Shown: positions 1 through 8,850, numbered from the stretch's first letter. The stretch is 64,000 nucleotides of DNA from Bacillus sp. SORGH_AS_0510 (GCF_030818775.1 NZ_JAUTAU010000001.1:2794001-2858000), one strand, 5' to 3'. The notes: generated by a model not told the origin, from the letters alone. A program made the numbers and translations.

Positions 1-479
1 CTATAAAACTTTTTATCCACTGCTAGGATAGGAAAACTCTCGGGCAATTCCGTTGAATTGATTTCCTGGAATCCATTTTTCTCATAAAAACGATGGGCTG
101 CAAGGAATTGTGGGGTAGTACCCAGAAAAATTTCTGTAACTGCTTTTACATTTCCCCAGTCAAAAAGTTTATTGAGCAAAAGACTCGCCGTTTGATTGAC
201 TTTTCCTCGAAATTCCTTGGCCACAAACATTTTTCTAAGTGCCGTCTGACCATTTTTAATATCCAATAATGCAATGGTTCCTACTACTCGGTCACCTGAA
301 AGAGCAACCCAAAAGTTCCCATTTCCTGTTTGATAAAACTCTTCAATTTTTAATAAGTCAGGCTGATCCTCTTTCGTAATGGCTACACCATATTCTTTCT
401 GCTGGATGTTTAGTATTAATTCGAGCACTTCCTCTTGATACTTTCTGGAATATTCTTTAATTACAACCTCTTTGGCCAT
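1..479 (-). CDS. GNAT family N-acetyltransferase (3' end outside window)
   Basis: This is an acetyl-CoA-dependent N-acetyltransferase; its acceptor cannot be told from sequence. The frame is open from the ATG at 479 to the window edge, about 159 residues, so only the last codons are missing. The translation shows the GNAT core: a strand reading NFWVALSGDRVVGTIALL, then MFVAKEFRGK (the motif A region), and AAHRFYEKNGFQEI, the usual C-terminal helix-strand. A GTGAAGGA ribosome binding site lies directly before the ATG. It is divergent from the membrane protein gene at 641. Confidence 0.85.
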   Translation of the reverse strand, partial: MAKEVVIKEYSRKYQEEVLELILNIQQKEYGVAITKEDQPDLLKIEEFYQTGNGNFWVALSGDRVVGTIALLDIKNGQTALRKMFVAKEFRGKVNQTASLLLNKLFDWGNVKAVTEIFLGTTPQFLAAHRFYEKNGFQEINSTELPESFPILAVDKKFY

Positions 480-640
480 TTCCTTCACCCCGTTTGTAAA
501 CATAGTTTAATTATAACGCCATGCTCTTCCACTTACCAATAATTGGTTTTAATGTAATTAGAGTGGGGAATTTTGAGTAAATTTTTTAATTGGCGACAAA
601 CTAATTTTATGAATACATTTTTGATAAGAGGGATTCATAT

Positions 641-1207
641 ATGAAGGATGTTCAGGTCAACAGTTTTGAACGGTTGGGACGGATTCAAAAGGAACTGTCA
701 GATGGTTGGATTGACTACTGGTCCAAATACTCCAACATTGATACTTGGCACTTTTGGGTGAATGCCATTTTGTTTATCCTGCCACTTATAATTTTATTTT
801 TTACTATTGATCGAAAGCGAGCCTTTCACATTGGCTTTTTTGGTTATAGTGTCCATATGATGGCTGGATATATAGATGGTTTTGCCACCCGACTTGGATT
901 ATGGGAGTATCCTTATAAGCTTGTTCCGATCCTTCCAATCAGCATTACCTTAGATACATCACTCATCCCTGTTGTGTTTATGTTACTTTATCAATGGACA
1001 CTAAAACGAAAGAAAAATTACTACATCTATGCCATCATTTTTTGTGCGTTATTTGCCTTCGGCTTAAAACCCATCTTGTCAGCCCTCCACTTCTTTCAAT
1101 TCGAAGGTGGGACGAATTTCTTTCATCTATTTTTATTCTACATTTGCGGTGCAATCATAGCAAAATGGATCACAAATGTGTTTTTCTTTTTTGAAAAGAA
1201 TGGATAA
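641..1207 (+). CDS. CBO0543-family integral membrane protein
   Basis: An uncharacterised 188-residue membrane protein. After a soluble start of about 35 residues, roughly five hydrophobic segments follow (near residues 38-55, 65-80, 95-118, 127-147 and 160-180). The pattern of Trp-rich start, LPLIILFFTIDRKR, GFFGYSVHMMAGYIDG, WEYPYK and a PV-MLLYQW segment fits the CBO0543 family, whose function is unknown to me. AAGAGGG upstream of the ATG serves as ribosome binding site. It converges on the acetyltransferase ending at 1211, only three bases away. Confidence 0.75.
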   Translation: MKDVQVNSFERLGRIQKELSDGWIDYWSKYSNIDTWHFWVNAILFILPLIILFFTIDRKRAFHIGFFGYSVHMMAGYIDGFATRLGLWEYPYKLVPILPISITLDTSLIPVVFMLLYQWTLKRKKNYYIYAIIFCALFAFGLKPILSALHFFQFEGGTNFFHLFLFYICGAIIAKWITNVFFFFEKNG

Positions 1208-1210
1208 GAC

Positions 1211-1786
1211 TTAAATCAAAGAGTCTTCATGGACTCTTTTTTTTATTGGTTCATAATCTTCTACTGTAATTGCGTAAATCTCATGGTCCTCCCAAACCCC
1301 ATTTATTTTCAAGTATTTGGGGGAATATCCTTCCTTTTTAAACCCCGCCTTTCCTAGAATACGTTTAGAGGCTATATTCTTAGGCATGACAGCTGCTTGA
1401 ACCCTGTGAAGTTGTAATTCTTCAAATGCATGCTTTAATACGGAACGAACTGCTTCTGACGCATAGCCTTTCCCGTTATGTTTTTTATCTAGATAATAAC
1501 CAAGGTTAGCATTTTGAAAGGGGCCGCGAACGACACTGGATAAGGTAATTCTGCCGATGAGTTGTTGGGATTCACGATGAAAAATGCCATAAGTATAGGA
1601 ACTATCGTTTTTAATATCTATAATTGCTTTTTGAATTTCCCTTAATTGCTGATCATATGAAAAATGCGAATCATCTCTCGTAGGTTCAAATGCCTGAAAA
1701 AAATCGCGGTTTTCTTTCCGAATTACAAGCATCCCCTCTGCATCACTTATCTCTAAATATCTTAAAAAAATAGATGGTTTATTCAT
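1211..1786 (-). CDS. RimJ/RimL-type GNAT acetyltransferase
   Basis: A 191-residue acetyltransferase of the ribosomal-protein/RimJ type (Acetyltransf_3), related to Bacillus YjcK. It is expected to acetylate a protein N-terminus or a small amine, but the substrate is not shown by sequence. Visible signatures are LRYLEISDAEGM at the start, GRITLSSVVRGPFQNANLGY, the acetyl-CoA loop KHNGKGYASEAV near residue 103, and the terminal MPKNIASKRILGKAGFKKEG. It begins with ATG at 1786 and stands alone between the CBO0543 gene and repeat copy R1. Confidence 0.85.
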   Translation of the reverse strand: MNKPSIFLRYLEISDAEGMLVIRKENRDFFQAFEPTRDDSHFSYDQQLREIQKAIIDIKNDSSYTYGIFHRESQQLIGRITLSSVVRGPFQNANLGYYLDKKHNGKGYASEAVRSVLKHAFEELQLHRVQAAVMPKNIASKRILGKAGFKKEGYSPKYLKINGVWEDHEIYAITVEDYEPIKKRVHEDSLI

Positions 1787-1840
1787 TATTACTCCTTAAA
1801 ATAATTTTGTATTAATTATATTATACATAACCCCCCTTTA

Positions 1841-1895
1841 CGGGGACAGTCCCCCGGCGTAGTGCAGTATTAACGCGCTGGGGGACTGTCCCCCG
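1841..1895. repeat. Palindromic GGGGACAGTCCCC element, copy R1
   Basis: Two near-identical arms, GGGGACAGTCCCCC at 1842-1855 and GGGGGACTGTCCCCC at 1880-1894, flank a 24-base centre. Each arm is itself a palindrome around one central base, and the arms also pair with each other. Read left to right, the centre has TAG one codon earlier than the other copies. Read right to left it has the usual TAA. Intergenic, between an acetyltransferase and the DUF4153 gene. Confidence 0.95.
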
Positions 1896-2020
1896 AAAAT
1901 AAAGTGTAAATTTACACCAGTTTATCCATATGATATAATTGTATGAAGGAATTGGAAATATTTTTTAAAGAAAGGGAATTTTTATTAGTGAAGATAAATA
2001 AAGAAAATAAAGGGGGTTCG

Positions 2021-3814
2021 ATGAAGATGAAATGGATGAAAAAGCTACAAGATCGTCTTACTGGATTAACGGATGCCATTACCCGTTTCCCGCTGACGAC
2101 ACTATTTCTCTTAGCTTCTGCCATTGTTATTGCTTATAGTATCAATGCAGAGAAAGATCAGACGCAATTTATCTTGACCTTTATTGTGGGCGCATTTCTC
2201 AGTGCGGTATGTCAAATGATCTATGAACGTTTCTATTCTAATTCTACTAGTCGATTTACTTTAATGGGAGCCGCTGTCCTTTTATCGGCCGGATACTACC
2301 TCATTATTAAACCAACAGACTCACTTAGTATGGAAATGGGTATTCGAACAGGAGTCGCATTGTTCGCCCTGCTTATTGCTTTCATTTGGGTTCCCGTGAT
2401 AAAAAGCAGCATTACTTTTAATTCCAGCTTCATGATCGCCTTTAAGTCCTTTTTCATCTCATTATTTTTCTCAGGAATTATTATGGCTGGTGTTGGCATC
2501 ATTCTTGGGGCTACTGACCTATTAATTTTCTCGATTGATTATAAAGCATATTCACATGCAGCAAACATTATCTTCAGTATTTTTGCACCGATATATTTTT
2601 TATCACTCATTCCAGTTTATCTCGGTACCCACGACCCTAAAAAAACCCAAGCGGAATGGAACCGTAAAAAGGAAACAATCGATAGCGCAGCAAATTGCCC
2701 TAAGTTTTTACAAATCCTAATATCTTATATTGTTATTCCTTTGATTGCGGTATTTACCTTAATCATAGTAATTTACATTGTGAAAAATATCGGAGGAGAT
2801 TTTTGGACTGACAACTTACTAGAACCAATGCTCGTTTCCTATGCGATTACGGTAATCTTGGTTTATATCTTGGCTAGCGAAATCGAAAATAAGTTTACAG
2901 CCTTTTTCAGAAAGGTTTTCCCTAAGATATTAGTACCGATCGTCCTTTTTCAAATCGCGTCATCCGTTATAAGTTTAAATGATACAGGAATCACACATAC
3001 CCGCTATTATGTGATTTTGTTTGGTGTGTATGCTGCAGCAGCAGGGATTTTATTCAGTATATTACCTGTACGGAAGAACGGCATTATTGCAGCAATGTTA
3101 ATCGTTTTTGCAGCTGTTTCTATCGTACCACCTGTTGATGCGTTCACGATCAGCCGTACAAGTCAAATCAAAATACTTGAAAACGTACTAGTAAAAAATA
3201 ATATGCTTGAAAATAACAAAATTAAGCCAAAAGAAGCCATCCCCGACGAGGATAAAAAGACAATTACAAAAACCGTTTATTACCTAGACGAGATGGGTTA
3301 CACCAAGAATATCTCCTGGTTGCCAAAAGATTTTAAAGTATATGAGGATTTTTCAGAAACATTTGGCTTTAAAGAGTATCAAGAACCTGTAGACGAAGAC
3401 TTCAAACAGCCAGTTTATGTAAACTTGGATCCTTCTACGCCTATTTCAATCACAGGATACGACCTCTTTGTACAGACTGATGTTAATATGTACGATAAGC
3501 AACAAAACCAAAAGATTTGTGTTATTAAAAAAGACGAAAAGTCGTATACCTTAATGAAAAATTTCAATAAAAATCGAATAGATATAAAAGTAAAGAGTGA
3601 AAATGGTCAGGAATTACTTACCTTTAACACCAAGGAAATCTATGATAAGTTTTATAATTATCAGGGTATGAAGGAGCAAATCTCGGCAGAAGAAGCAACT
3701 TTTACTAAAGAAAATGATCTTGTTAAAATGACGATTGTTGTACAAAATCTGAATATTGATAAGCAAAACAATCAGTATGACGCCTTATTATTTGTATTTG
3801 TACAAATAAAATAA
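2021..3814 (+). CDS. DUF4153-family polytopic membrane protein
   Basis: A 597-residue membrane protein of unknown function. About ten to twelve transmembrane segments fill the first 390 residues, including LTTLFLLASAIVIAYSINA, FIVGAFLSAVCQMI and ISYIVIPLIAVFTLIIVIYIVKN. A hydrophilic C-terminal domain of about 200 residues follows. The layout and the central segment fit DUF4153. I chose the ATG at 2021 because AAAGGGGG lies five bases before it. The in-frame ATG at 1943 has no ribosome binding site. Confidence 0.8.
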   Translation: MKMKWMKKLQDRLTGLTDAITRFPLTTLFLLASAIVIAYSINAEKDQTQFILTFIVGAFLSAVCQMIYERFYSNSTSRFTLMGAAVLLSAGYYLIIKPTDSLSMEMGIRTGVALFALLIAFIWVPVIKSSITFNSSFMIAFKSFFISLFFSGIIMAGVGIILGATDLLIFSIDYKAYSHAANIIFSIFAPIYFLSLIPVYLGTHDPKKTQAEWNRKKETIDSAANCPKFLQILISYIVIPLIAVFTLIIVIYIVKNIGGDFWTDNLLEPMLVSYAITVILVYILASEIENKFTAFFRKVFPKILVPIVLFQIASSVISLNDTGITHTRYYVILFGVYAAAAGILFSILPVRKNGIIAAMLIVFAAVSIVPPVDAFTISRTSQIKILENVLVKNNMLENNKIKPKEAIPDEDKKTITKTVYYLDEMGYTKNISWLPKDFKVYEDFSETFGFKEYQEPVDEDFKQPVYVNLDPSTPISITGYDLFVQTDVNMYDKQQNQKICVIKKDEKSYTLMKNFNKNRIDIKVKSENGQELLTFNTKEIYDKFYNYQGMKEQISAEEATFTKENDLVKMTIVVQNLNIDKQNNQYDALLFVFVQIK

Positions 3815-3819
3815 TACAG

Positions 3820-3857
3820 AAAAAGCATGATAATGATGGAACATTATCATGCTTTTT
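3820..3857. terminator. Bidirectional rho-independent terminator
   Basis: AAAAAGCATGATAATG pairs with CATTATCATGCTTTTT over a six-base loop, with A and T runs on both sides. It sits between the convergent DUF4153 gene and the anti-sigma gene, so it can stop both. Confidence 0.9.
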
Positions 3858-3882
3858 CGTTTTGATTTAGTGTTCGTTTCCT

Positions 3883-5055
3883 TTATTGCAATGGCATGAA
3901 GGCCACATTCCAAATTCCATCTTCATCCATAACCATTTGGAAACCATGCTCACCCACGGAATTGGTAAATTGAACATAGCCCGTAAATTCTCCGGTTTTA
4001 ATAAACTTCCCTTCTGCAAGTCCTGCGTAGCTTTTGGGAATAATCTTTCTTACCGGACGATTGGAGACTGGGATTTTCTCATCATACTCCTTCGTCCACT
4101 GCACATACCCTGCCCTATCGGTATAAAGGGCGTAGGCAATGTCGTATCTCCCTTCAAATTCTGCCTGGACATACAGCATTGCAATACTCACTGGATCAAG
4201 ATCTTTTAAATGGTTTTCGTTTAAATCTCTAGAAAAAGATTTATAAACTTTCATTTGTTCATCATTTAACTGAAAACCTGAGTCAACAACGGGTTCTTCT
4301 ACCTTTACTCCTTCGATATTTGCACTAAAAGGCAGCGAACCATCGAGTTTCCACCCATTTTCGTACTTTAAACCGATATGGTAAATTCGAAATGGATCAG
4401 TATCAGCCAGATCGACCGGAACTTTAAACTCTATATTCCAGTTTACGTCATTGATCTGCTTTCGACTGGCAATTTCCGCTTGTTGCCATAATAAATTCGC
4501 GTTTGCCACTCGGTTTGGTTGGGCAAGTTTACCTTGATATTCAATAATGTCCAATGCTCCAAAAATTCTATTAGCCGCCTCTTTCGTATACACATCTTGT
4601 AAATAAGCAAGAATCTTTTTCTTTGTATTGAAATCTTCACCCAAATATCTGTAACTTTCACCCTTATAGGAAAACACCTCACCCATTTCTGGACCGCCAC
4701 CATTATAAATGATCAATGCATGTTCAAATGCTAGACCCACCGTTTCCTTCGCTTTTTGATCTGTAAGCTTCATCTGTTTGATGACTGTATTCTCTGCGGG
4801 AGTGGCATGTTTCGATTCAATTTCATGTTTTTCTTTAAAAATAACATCGTAACCAGCAATCATCCCAATAATCAATACGGCGGCTGTAAGTAAATTCGGT
4901 AAAAGATGCTTTCGGATTCCTCTTTTTGCAGTCTTCTGTTCCTGAGCCATCGCGGTCAATTTTTTGTGAAGATTTTCTTTAAACACTTGGTCTGGTTCTA
5001 AATCTGGCCTGTTTTTTAATGGCTGTAAAAAACTATCGTACATTTTTTCGTTCAT
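3883..5055 (-). CDS. Membrane-anchored anti-sigma factor for the adjacent ECF sigma
   Basis: A 390-residue protein with a soluble N-terminal part of about 48 residues, one transmembrane helix (LLTAAVLIIGMIAGYDVIF, near residues 52-70) and a large C-terminal domain predicted outside the membrane. This is the usual layout of ECF anti-sigma factors such as RsiX, which hold their sigma at the membrane. Its ATG at 5055 lies inside the sigma gene, overlapping its end by 23 bases, with GGGGTGGTG as ribosome binding site. This implies translational coupling. The extracytoplasmic domain shows no motif I can name. Confidence 0.75.
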   Translation of the reverse strand: MNEKMYDSFLQPLKNRPDLEPDQVFKENLHKKLTAMAQEQKTAKRGIRKHLLPNLLTAAVLIIGMIAGYDVIFKEKHEIESKHATPAENTVIKQMKLTDQKAKETVGLAFEHALIIYNGGGPEMGEVFSYKGESYRYLGEDFNTKKKILAYLQDVYTKEAANRIFGALDIIEYQGKLAQPNRVANANLLWQQAEIASRKQINDVNWNIEFKVPVDLADTDPFRIYHIGLKYENGWKLDGSLPFSANIEGVKVEEPVVDSGFQLNDEQMKVYKSFSRDLNENHLKDLDPVSIAMLYVQAEFEGRYDIAYALYTDRAGYVQWTKEYDEKIPVSNRPVRKIIPKSYAGLAEGKFIKTGEFTGYVQFTNSVGEHGFQMVMDEDGIWNVAFMPLQ

Positions 5056-5578
5056 TGAAAATCACCACCCCTTCGTTAGAATCGTTAACGTACTTTTTAA
5101 GGAGCTTAATAGCCCGGTGGTAATCCACTTTTACCTTTGATTCCTTCCATCCAAGTACTTCAGCTGTTTCTTTAATCGAATACTCCTTTAGTCCTCGAAG
5201 GATAACCACATTGCGATAATCTGGCTTTAAATGAATTAGAGCTTTTTGCAGAACACCCCAATCGTGGGTTTGAACCATTTCCTCTTCAGGAATAAAGTCT
5301 TCACTTTTTCTACTATCCGTTAAAATTGAAGGCAAAATAGAAATCATCTTCTTTTTTCGATAATGGTCGATTGCCGTTCTTCTGGCAATAGACAAAATCC
5401 ATGTTTTCAAAGATGATTCCTGCCGGAAAGTTTCATAAGCCTTAAATACTTTAATAAAGGTATCTTGCGTCAGATCCTCCGCTTCTATCTTGCTATTCGT
5501 AAAATATAACAAATAATGATAAACATCATCAAAATGCTGCTCATACAGCTTTTCAATGATCTCATTTCGCTCACTCAA
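5033..5578 (-). CDS. ECF-type RNA polymerase sigma factor, SigX-like
   Basis: A 181-residue group 4 sigma factor. Region 2 is visible as YHYLLYFTNSKIEAEDLTQDTF and SLKTWILSIARRTAIDHYRK (near residues 17-75). Region 4 is YRNVVILRGLKEYSIKETAEVLGWKE followed by a helix ending SKVKVDYHRAIKLLKKYV. The pattern is closest to Bacillus SigX, which responds to envelope stress. Start is a TTG at 5578 behind AGAGGAGA with very short spacing, so the start is less certain. It is co-transcribed with the anti-sigma gene, which it overlaps. Confidence 0.85.
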   Translation of the reverse strand: MSERNEIIEKLYEQHFDDVYHYLLYFTNSKIEAEDLTQDTFIKVFKAYETFRQESSLKTWILSIARRTAIDHYRKKKMISILPSILTDSRKSEDFIPEEEMVQTHDWGVLQKALIHLKPDYRNVVILRGLKEYSIKETAEVLGWKESKVKVDYHRAIKLLKKYVNDSNEGVVIFNERKNVR

Positions 5579-5668
5579 TCTCCTCTTCCCCCTTCACCTG
5601 CCAATTAGTCGTTTCAACCAAGGGAATGGTTTCAAAAAAATAAAAAAACATTTTTGGGACATTTTTTT

Positions 5669-5722
5669 GGGGGACAGTCCCCCGGCTAAGTAACGCATTA
5701 AAGCACCGGGGGACTGTCCCCC
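5669..5722. repeat. Palindromic GGGGACAGTCCCC element, copy R2
   Basis: Arms at 5669-5683 and 5708-5722, both 15 bases and perfectly complementary. The centre has the layout seven variable bases, TAA, CGCA, TTA, seven variable bases. It lies upstream of the sigma gene and before the acetyltransferase at 5879. Confidence 0.95.
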
Positions 5723-5878
5723 AATTATATTCTCTAACGACTTTTTATTTCCTTCTTCTCCCAGTAATGTTTTGTCTATCTAAAATGCCTACCACTTGTA
5801 CCATAATTATTAATTCTTGTTATACTAATAGGCAGTGTGATTTTTTTAGAAAGATTAATGAATGAGGTGAATTTTAAA

Positions 5879-6403
5879 TTGAAGATAATAGAGACTGAAA
5901 GGTTAACCCTACGTTGGCTAGAACCAGAAGATGCAGAGTTTATTCTAGAACTTTTAAATGATCCAACTTGGATACAGTTCATCGGAGACAGAGGCATAAG
6001 AACAATAGAAGATGCTAGAAACTATATTGTCAATGGACCGATGGAAATGTATGAGCGCCTTGGTTTTGGGTTGTTTCTAACAGAACTAAAAGAGAAAAAG
6101 GTTCCGATTGGAATTTGCGGATTGATAAAAAGAGAAGGATTAGATGATGCTGATATCGGCTTTGCTTTTGTATCACGATATCAAGCAGCAGGATATGGCT
6201 TTGAAGCAGCGTCTGCGACATTAAAATATGGTTACGAAAAACTTGGACTTAAGCGAATAGTGGCAATCACTTCAAAAGATAATGAAGCATCCTCCAAACT
6301 GTTAGAAAAAATCGGCATGACCTTCGAAGGACACATTACACTGCCAAATGACAAAGAAGAACTAAAGCTCTTCGGATATGGGGACAGTCCCCCAGCCAAG
6401 TAA
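5879..6403 (+). CDS. RimJ/RimL-type GNAT acetyltransferase with repeat-encoded C-terminus
   Basis: An acetyltransferase of 174 residues starting KIIETERLTLRWLEPED, typical of the RimJ/RimL group. The acetyl-CoA loop region reads VSRYQAAGYGFEAAS and the end contains SKLLEKIGMTFEGH. I chose the TTG at 5879 because GAGGTGA lies eight bases upstream and the product then starts at the usual family position. The ATG at 5837 would add a 14-residue unsupported tail. The last seven codons (GDSPPAK) and the TAA come from repeat copy R3, so the original end was replaced or extended. Confidence 0.85.
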   Translation: MKIIETERLTLRWLEPEDAEFILELLNDPTWIQFIGDRGIRTIEDARNYIVNGPMEMYERLGFGLFLTELKEKKVPIGICGLIKREGLDDADIGFAFVSRYQAAGYGFEAASATLKYGYEKLGLKRIVAITSKDNEASSKLLEKIGMTFEGHITLPNDKEELKLFGYGDSPPAK

Positions 6404-6456
6404 CGCGTTAAACCCCCGGGGGACTGTCCCCCGGGGATTTAACGTGTTACTCTTCA
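6380..6456. repeat. Palindromic GGGGACAGTCCCC element, copy R3, with an extra half unit
   Basis: Arms are 6380-6393 and 6418-6432. The centre again has seven bases, TAA, CGCG, TTA, seven bases. A further centre-like unit follows at 6433-6456 (seven bases, TAA, CGTG, TTA, seven bases) whose third arm is lost. The left arm overlaps the end of the upstream acetyltransferase gene and supplies its stop codon. Confidence 0.9.
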
Positions 6457-6464
6457 CCTACTTT

Positions 6465-7154
6465 TCAGAAATAATCTACCAGAGCATGAAAGAAGATTAA
6501 TGGAATGATAGACCCAATACCGATATAGACGATAGAAAACCAAAGCCCAATAAGTGTTGTTCGTACCACTCCTGAAATTCCTTGATATGTGTGGGCAAGC
6601 CCGAATAATAATGAGGATAGAATTAACATAAACTATATCGATAAATCTGGAAATAAATAACTTAAGAAAAAAATTAAAAATCCACGGTAAATATTTTCTT
6701 CGGTTATACCTGCAGTCAAAGATACGAATGTCCAGGCCTTTCTCTCTTCTATCGATACTGGCATCATTTCTCCATGCTTATTTTTATTGGACTCTTCTTT
6801 TTTCATCTTATCTATAGAATTCTTAATCTTTCTATTAAACTTATACCCGACTGTTAAAACCAATATTGAGAGAACAAAGATCAACCCAATTATAATAGCG
6901 GAATAGGTAACTCATTTTCCAAGCCTTTCAGTATGTAGTGTAATGGATGTAAGACCAATTTTTTCGAATGTTAGGTCTGTGAATAGCACTAATCCTAAAA
7001 TGAATAATGTAGGAACCCATATGCTAATAATTGATTTCTTGTAAAATCTCAATCTTTCTTTAACATCTTTTTTCACATTTCTCTTAAACTTTTTAAAATT
7101 ATAATAACCAACAATTGGTTCATAGGTTAATGTAAAAAGTACAACTAACCACAA
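6465..7154 (-). pseudogene. CPBP intramembrane metalloprotease gene with two in-frame stops
   Basis: One continuous reading frame encodes a CPBP (Abi, CAAX-protease-like) membrane protein but is broken twice. There is a TGA at 6914-6912 (after ERLGK) and a TAG at 6635-6633 (after FPDLSI). All three CPBP motifs survive in order: TEENIYRG (the EExxxR motif), LLFGLAHTYQG and FFHALVD. The stops fit single transitions from TGG and CAG, so I read this as recent decay and not sequencing noise. The start is an awkward TTG at 7154 preceded by an in-frame stop, so the 5' end may also be damaged. It follows the membrane-protein gene at 7165 in the same direction. Confidence 0.85.
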
Positions 7155-7164
7155 CTACAGTCAA

Positions 7165-7926
7165 TTACACCACCTCATTTTTTGATACGATTGTGTTTAC
7201 CTGTCTCATGAATACATCATCTTCATCTAATGACAGGTATATTTTTCTTGTCCAATGCTTCCTACCAATACCGTCTTTAATCAAAACAGGTTCCTTTAAA
7301 GCGATTTCAATATTAGGACCCTCAAATTCTAATAAGGTAGCAACCCACACATCTTTTCTTTTTTTGTCTATTTCATAATTAATTTTCCCACTCTGGATCC
7401 GCTCTATATTTCTTATAAATATTTCTAATTTCATTCGCAAACCAAATCTGAGATGAATTTTATCCTGATATAAAAGAACTGGATTTCGAATAATGGCTTT
7501 GTAATCACCAATTAGAAAGGCAATCATATACAAGGAAAGAACCAAATGAATCCATGCCGCTAATCTGCTCCAGTTATGAAGGAAATACGAAACCCCAATC
7601 CCTTCTAACAATAAAACAAAGATAAAACCAAACACCATCCCACCATAACCCATTTTTTTATGAAGGGTAAATACATTTATGCTATCTAGATTTCTTTTTT
7701 TCGTTTTTGAAAAGAGATAATAGACCATTAAAAGGTCCCTTGTAACAAAAGTTGCCAGTACTTTATTATTTACTTGGCTTAAAACCATTTTTTCTATTCT
7801 TTCTTCTACCAGAATATCTTTTTCCGTATTCTTATAAGCTTTGACAAATCGACTAAGTCTCCATATACCTAAACAGACTAATAGGACTTCAAGAAATATC
7901 CAAACTTTAACTGGAAATGTACTCAT
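7165..7926 (-). CDS. Uncharacterised membrane protein in MarR operon
   Basis: A protein of 253 residues with hydrophobic segments near the N-terminus (VWIFLEVLLVCLGIW) and in the middle (GYGGMVFGFIFVLLLEGIGV, AAWIHLVLSLYMIAFLIGDY), then a soluble basic C-terminal half. I cannot assign a function. The ATG at 7926 has GGGGGG five bases upstream; the TTG six codons earlier lacks a site. It starts 20 bases after the MarR stop and is followed by the decayed CPBP gene, so the three form one operon. Confidence 0.7.
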   Translation of the reverse strand: MSTFPVKVWIFLEVLLVCLGIWRLSRFVKAYKNTEKDILVEERIEKMVLSQVNNKVLATFVTRDLLMVYYLFSKTKKRNLDSINVFTLHKKMGYGGMVFGFIFVLLLEGIGVSYFLHNWSRLAAWIHLVLSLYMIAFLIGDYKAIIRNPVLLYQDKIHLRFGLRMKLEIFIRNIERIQSGKINYEIDKKRKDVWVATLLEFEGPNIEIALKEPVLIKDGIGRKHWTRKIYLSLDEDDVFMRQVNTIVSKNEVV

Positions 7927-7946
7927 GTTAGCCCCCCATTTCAATT

Positions 7947-8384
7947 TTATTCCTCTTCCTTTACAATATCAGAGAGTTTCTTCAACACATCATGATAAAC
8001 CACGATATCCTCCGGAGAAAGCTTCATGAAGTATTTTTCTAACACACGCCTCTCTGCCTGTTCTAATTCCATAAAAAACTCTAAAGCTTTTTCATCTAAA
8101 TACACAAAAATCTCTCTTCTATTTTCCTTATTGGTTTCTCTTTTTACATATTTTTTCTCTTCCAATACTTTTACGAATTGACTAGCTGCACTTGGTGTTG
8201 CGTTGATAATTTGAGCAATTTCATTCATGGTAAATCTTTCAGTATCCTTAAGAAGGTTTAACACTAACGATTGCTTTGAGGATAGATCATACTCTTGAAA
8301 AAGTGTCTGAAATTCACTCAAAAACACCTTACTCATCTCTTCAGAATACCTTTGAGCCTCCATCAACAGCTTCATCATATCCAT
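7947..8384 (-). CDS. MarR-family transcriptional regulator
   Basis: A 145-residue winged-helix regulator. The DNA-binding segment is FTMNEIAQIINATPSAASQFVKVLEEKKYVKR, followed by the wing NKENRREIFVYL and a dimerisation helix rich in Glu. I place the start at 8384 because GGAGTG is seven bases upstream of that ATG; the ATG at 8390 is too close. The promoter ahead of it carries an 18 bp perfect palindrome directly after the -10 box, so autorepression is likely. It leads an operon with the membrane protein and the broken CPBP gene. Confidence 0.85.
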   Translation of the reverse strand: MDMMKLLMEAQRYSEEMSKVFLSEFQTLFQEYDLSSKQSLVLNLLKDTERFTMNEIAQIINATPSAASQFVKVLEEKKYVKRETNKENRREIFVYLDEKALEFFMELEQAERRVLEKYFMKLSPEDIVVYHDVLKKLSDIVKEEE

Positions 8385-8442
8385 AACCATTCACTCCATG
8401 TGTAATAATTAATGTTTACTTAACACTTTAACTTATCTAAAC

Positions 8443-8491
8443 AGTTAAGTTAACTTAACTATATTATACCAAATAATTCCTTTTATGTAAA
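8443..8491 (-). promoter_or_regulatory. Promoter and palindromic operator of the MarR operon
   Basis: On the minus strand TTTACA (8491-8486), 17 bases, and TATAAT (8468-8463) form a consensus-like promoter. Immediately downstream is the perfect 18 bp palindrome AGTTAAGTTAACTTAACT at 8443-8460, at the expected transcription start. This is where a MarR dimer would block initiation. Confidence 0.75.
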
Positions 8492-8505
8492 ATGGGGAAT
8501 TAAAT

Positions 8506-8557
8506 GGGGACAGTCCCCCGGCGAGTTAAAGCGTTACTCCACCGGGGGACTGTCCCC
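8506..8557. repeat. Palindromic GGGGACAGTCCCC element, copy R4
   Basis: Arms at 8506-8519 and 8544-8557. The centre keeps TAA, AGCG and TTA between two seven-base variable parts. It is intergenic, between the MarR promoter and the small YolD-like gene. Confidence 0.95.
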
Positions 8558-8667
8558 AATCCTTGCCCTTCTTCATAATCTCTTAACATTTTATTCATTC
8601 TGCCTTAAAGTACAGGTTATATAATGGGTTTGTGTTAAATCAGTTATTAAAAGGAGGAACCAAAAAT

Positions 8668-8850
8668 ATGTTTTTAAAGAAACTTACTGAAAACAAGCAA
8701 ATCACCGTGGATTACTATACAGATGGTAATCTACAAACGATTAAAGGCCGTGTATATCGACTTAATTTGATTGAGCAACTTCTGTCACTTAAAGACGATA
8801 AACAAAAGTCGTTCACCATTCGTTTATCGTGTATCAGACACATTTATTAA
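8668..8850 (+). CDS. Small YolD-like protein
   Basis: A 60-residue protein with the pattern ITVDYYTDGNLQTIKGRV, LNLIEQLLSLKDD and FTIRLSCIRHIY. This resembles the beta-rich core of YolD-like proteins; members often sit near Y-family polymerases, but none is present here. AAGGAGG lies nine bases before the ATG at 8668, so the upstream in-frame ATG at 8632 is rejected. Its function is not known. Confidence 0.65.
   Translation: MFLKKLTENKQITVDYYTDGNLQTIKGRVYRLNLIEQLLSLKDDKQKSFTIRLSCIRHIY

Noticed and set aside
6912..6914. TGA in the CPBP gene considered as selenocysteine
   Set aside because: It is not at a redox position (LGK-TGA-VTY), there is no SECIS-like hairpin at the right place, and a TAG interrupts the same gene.
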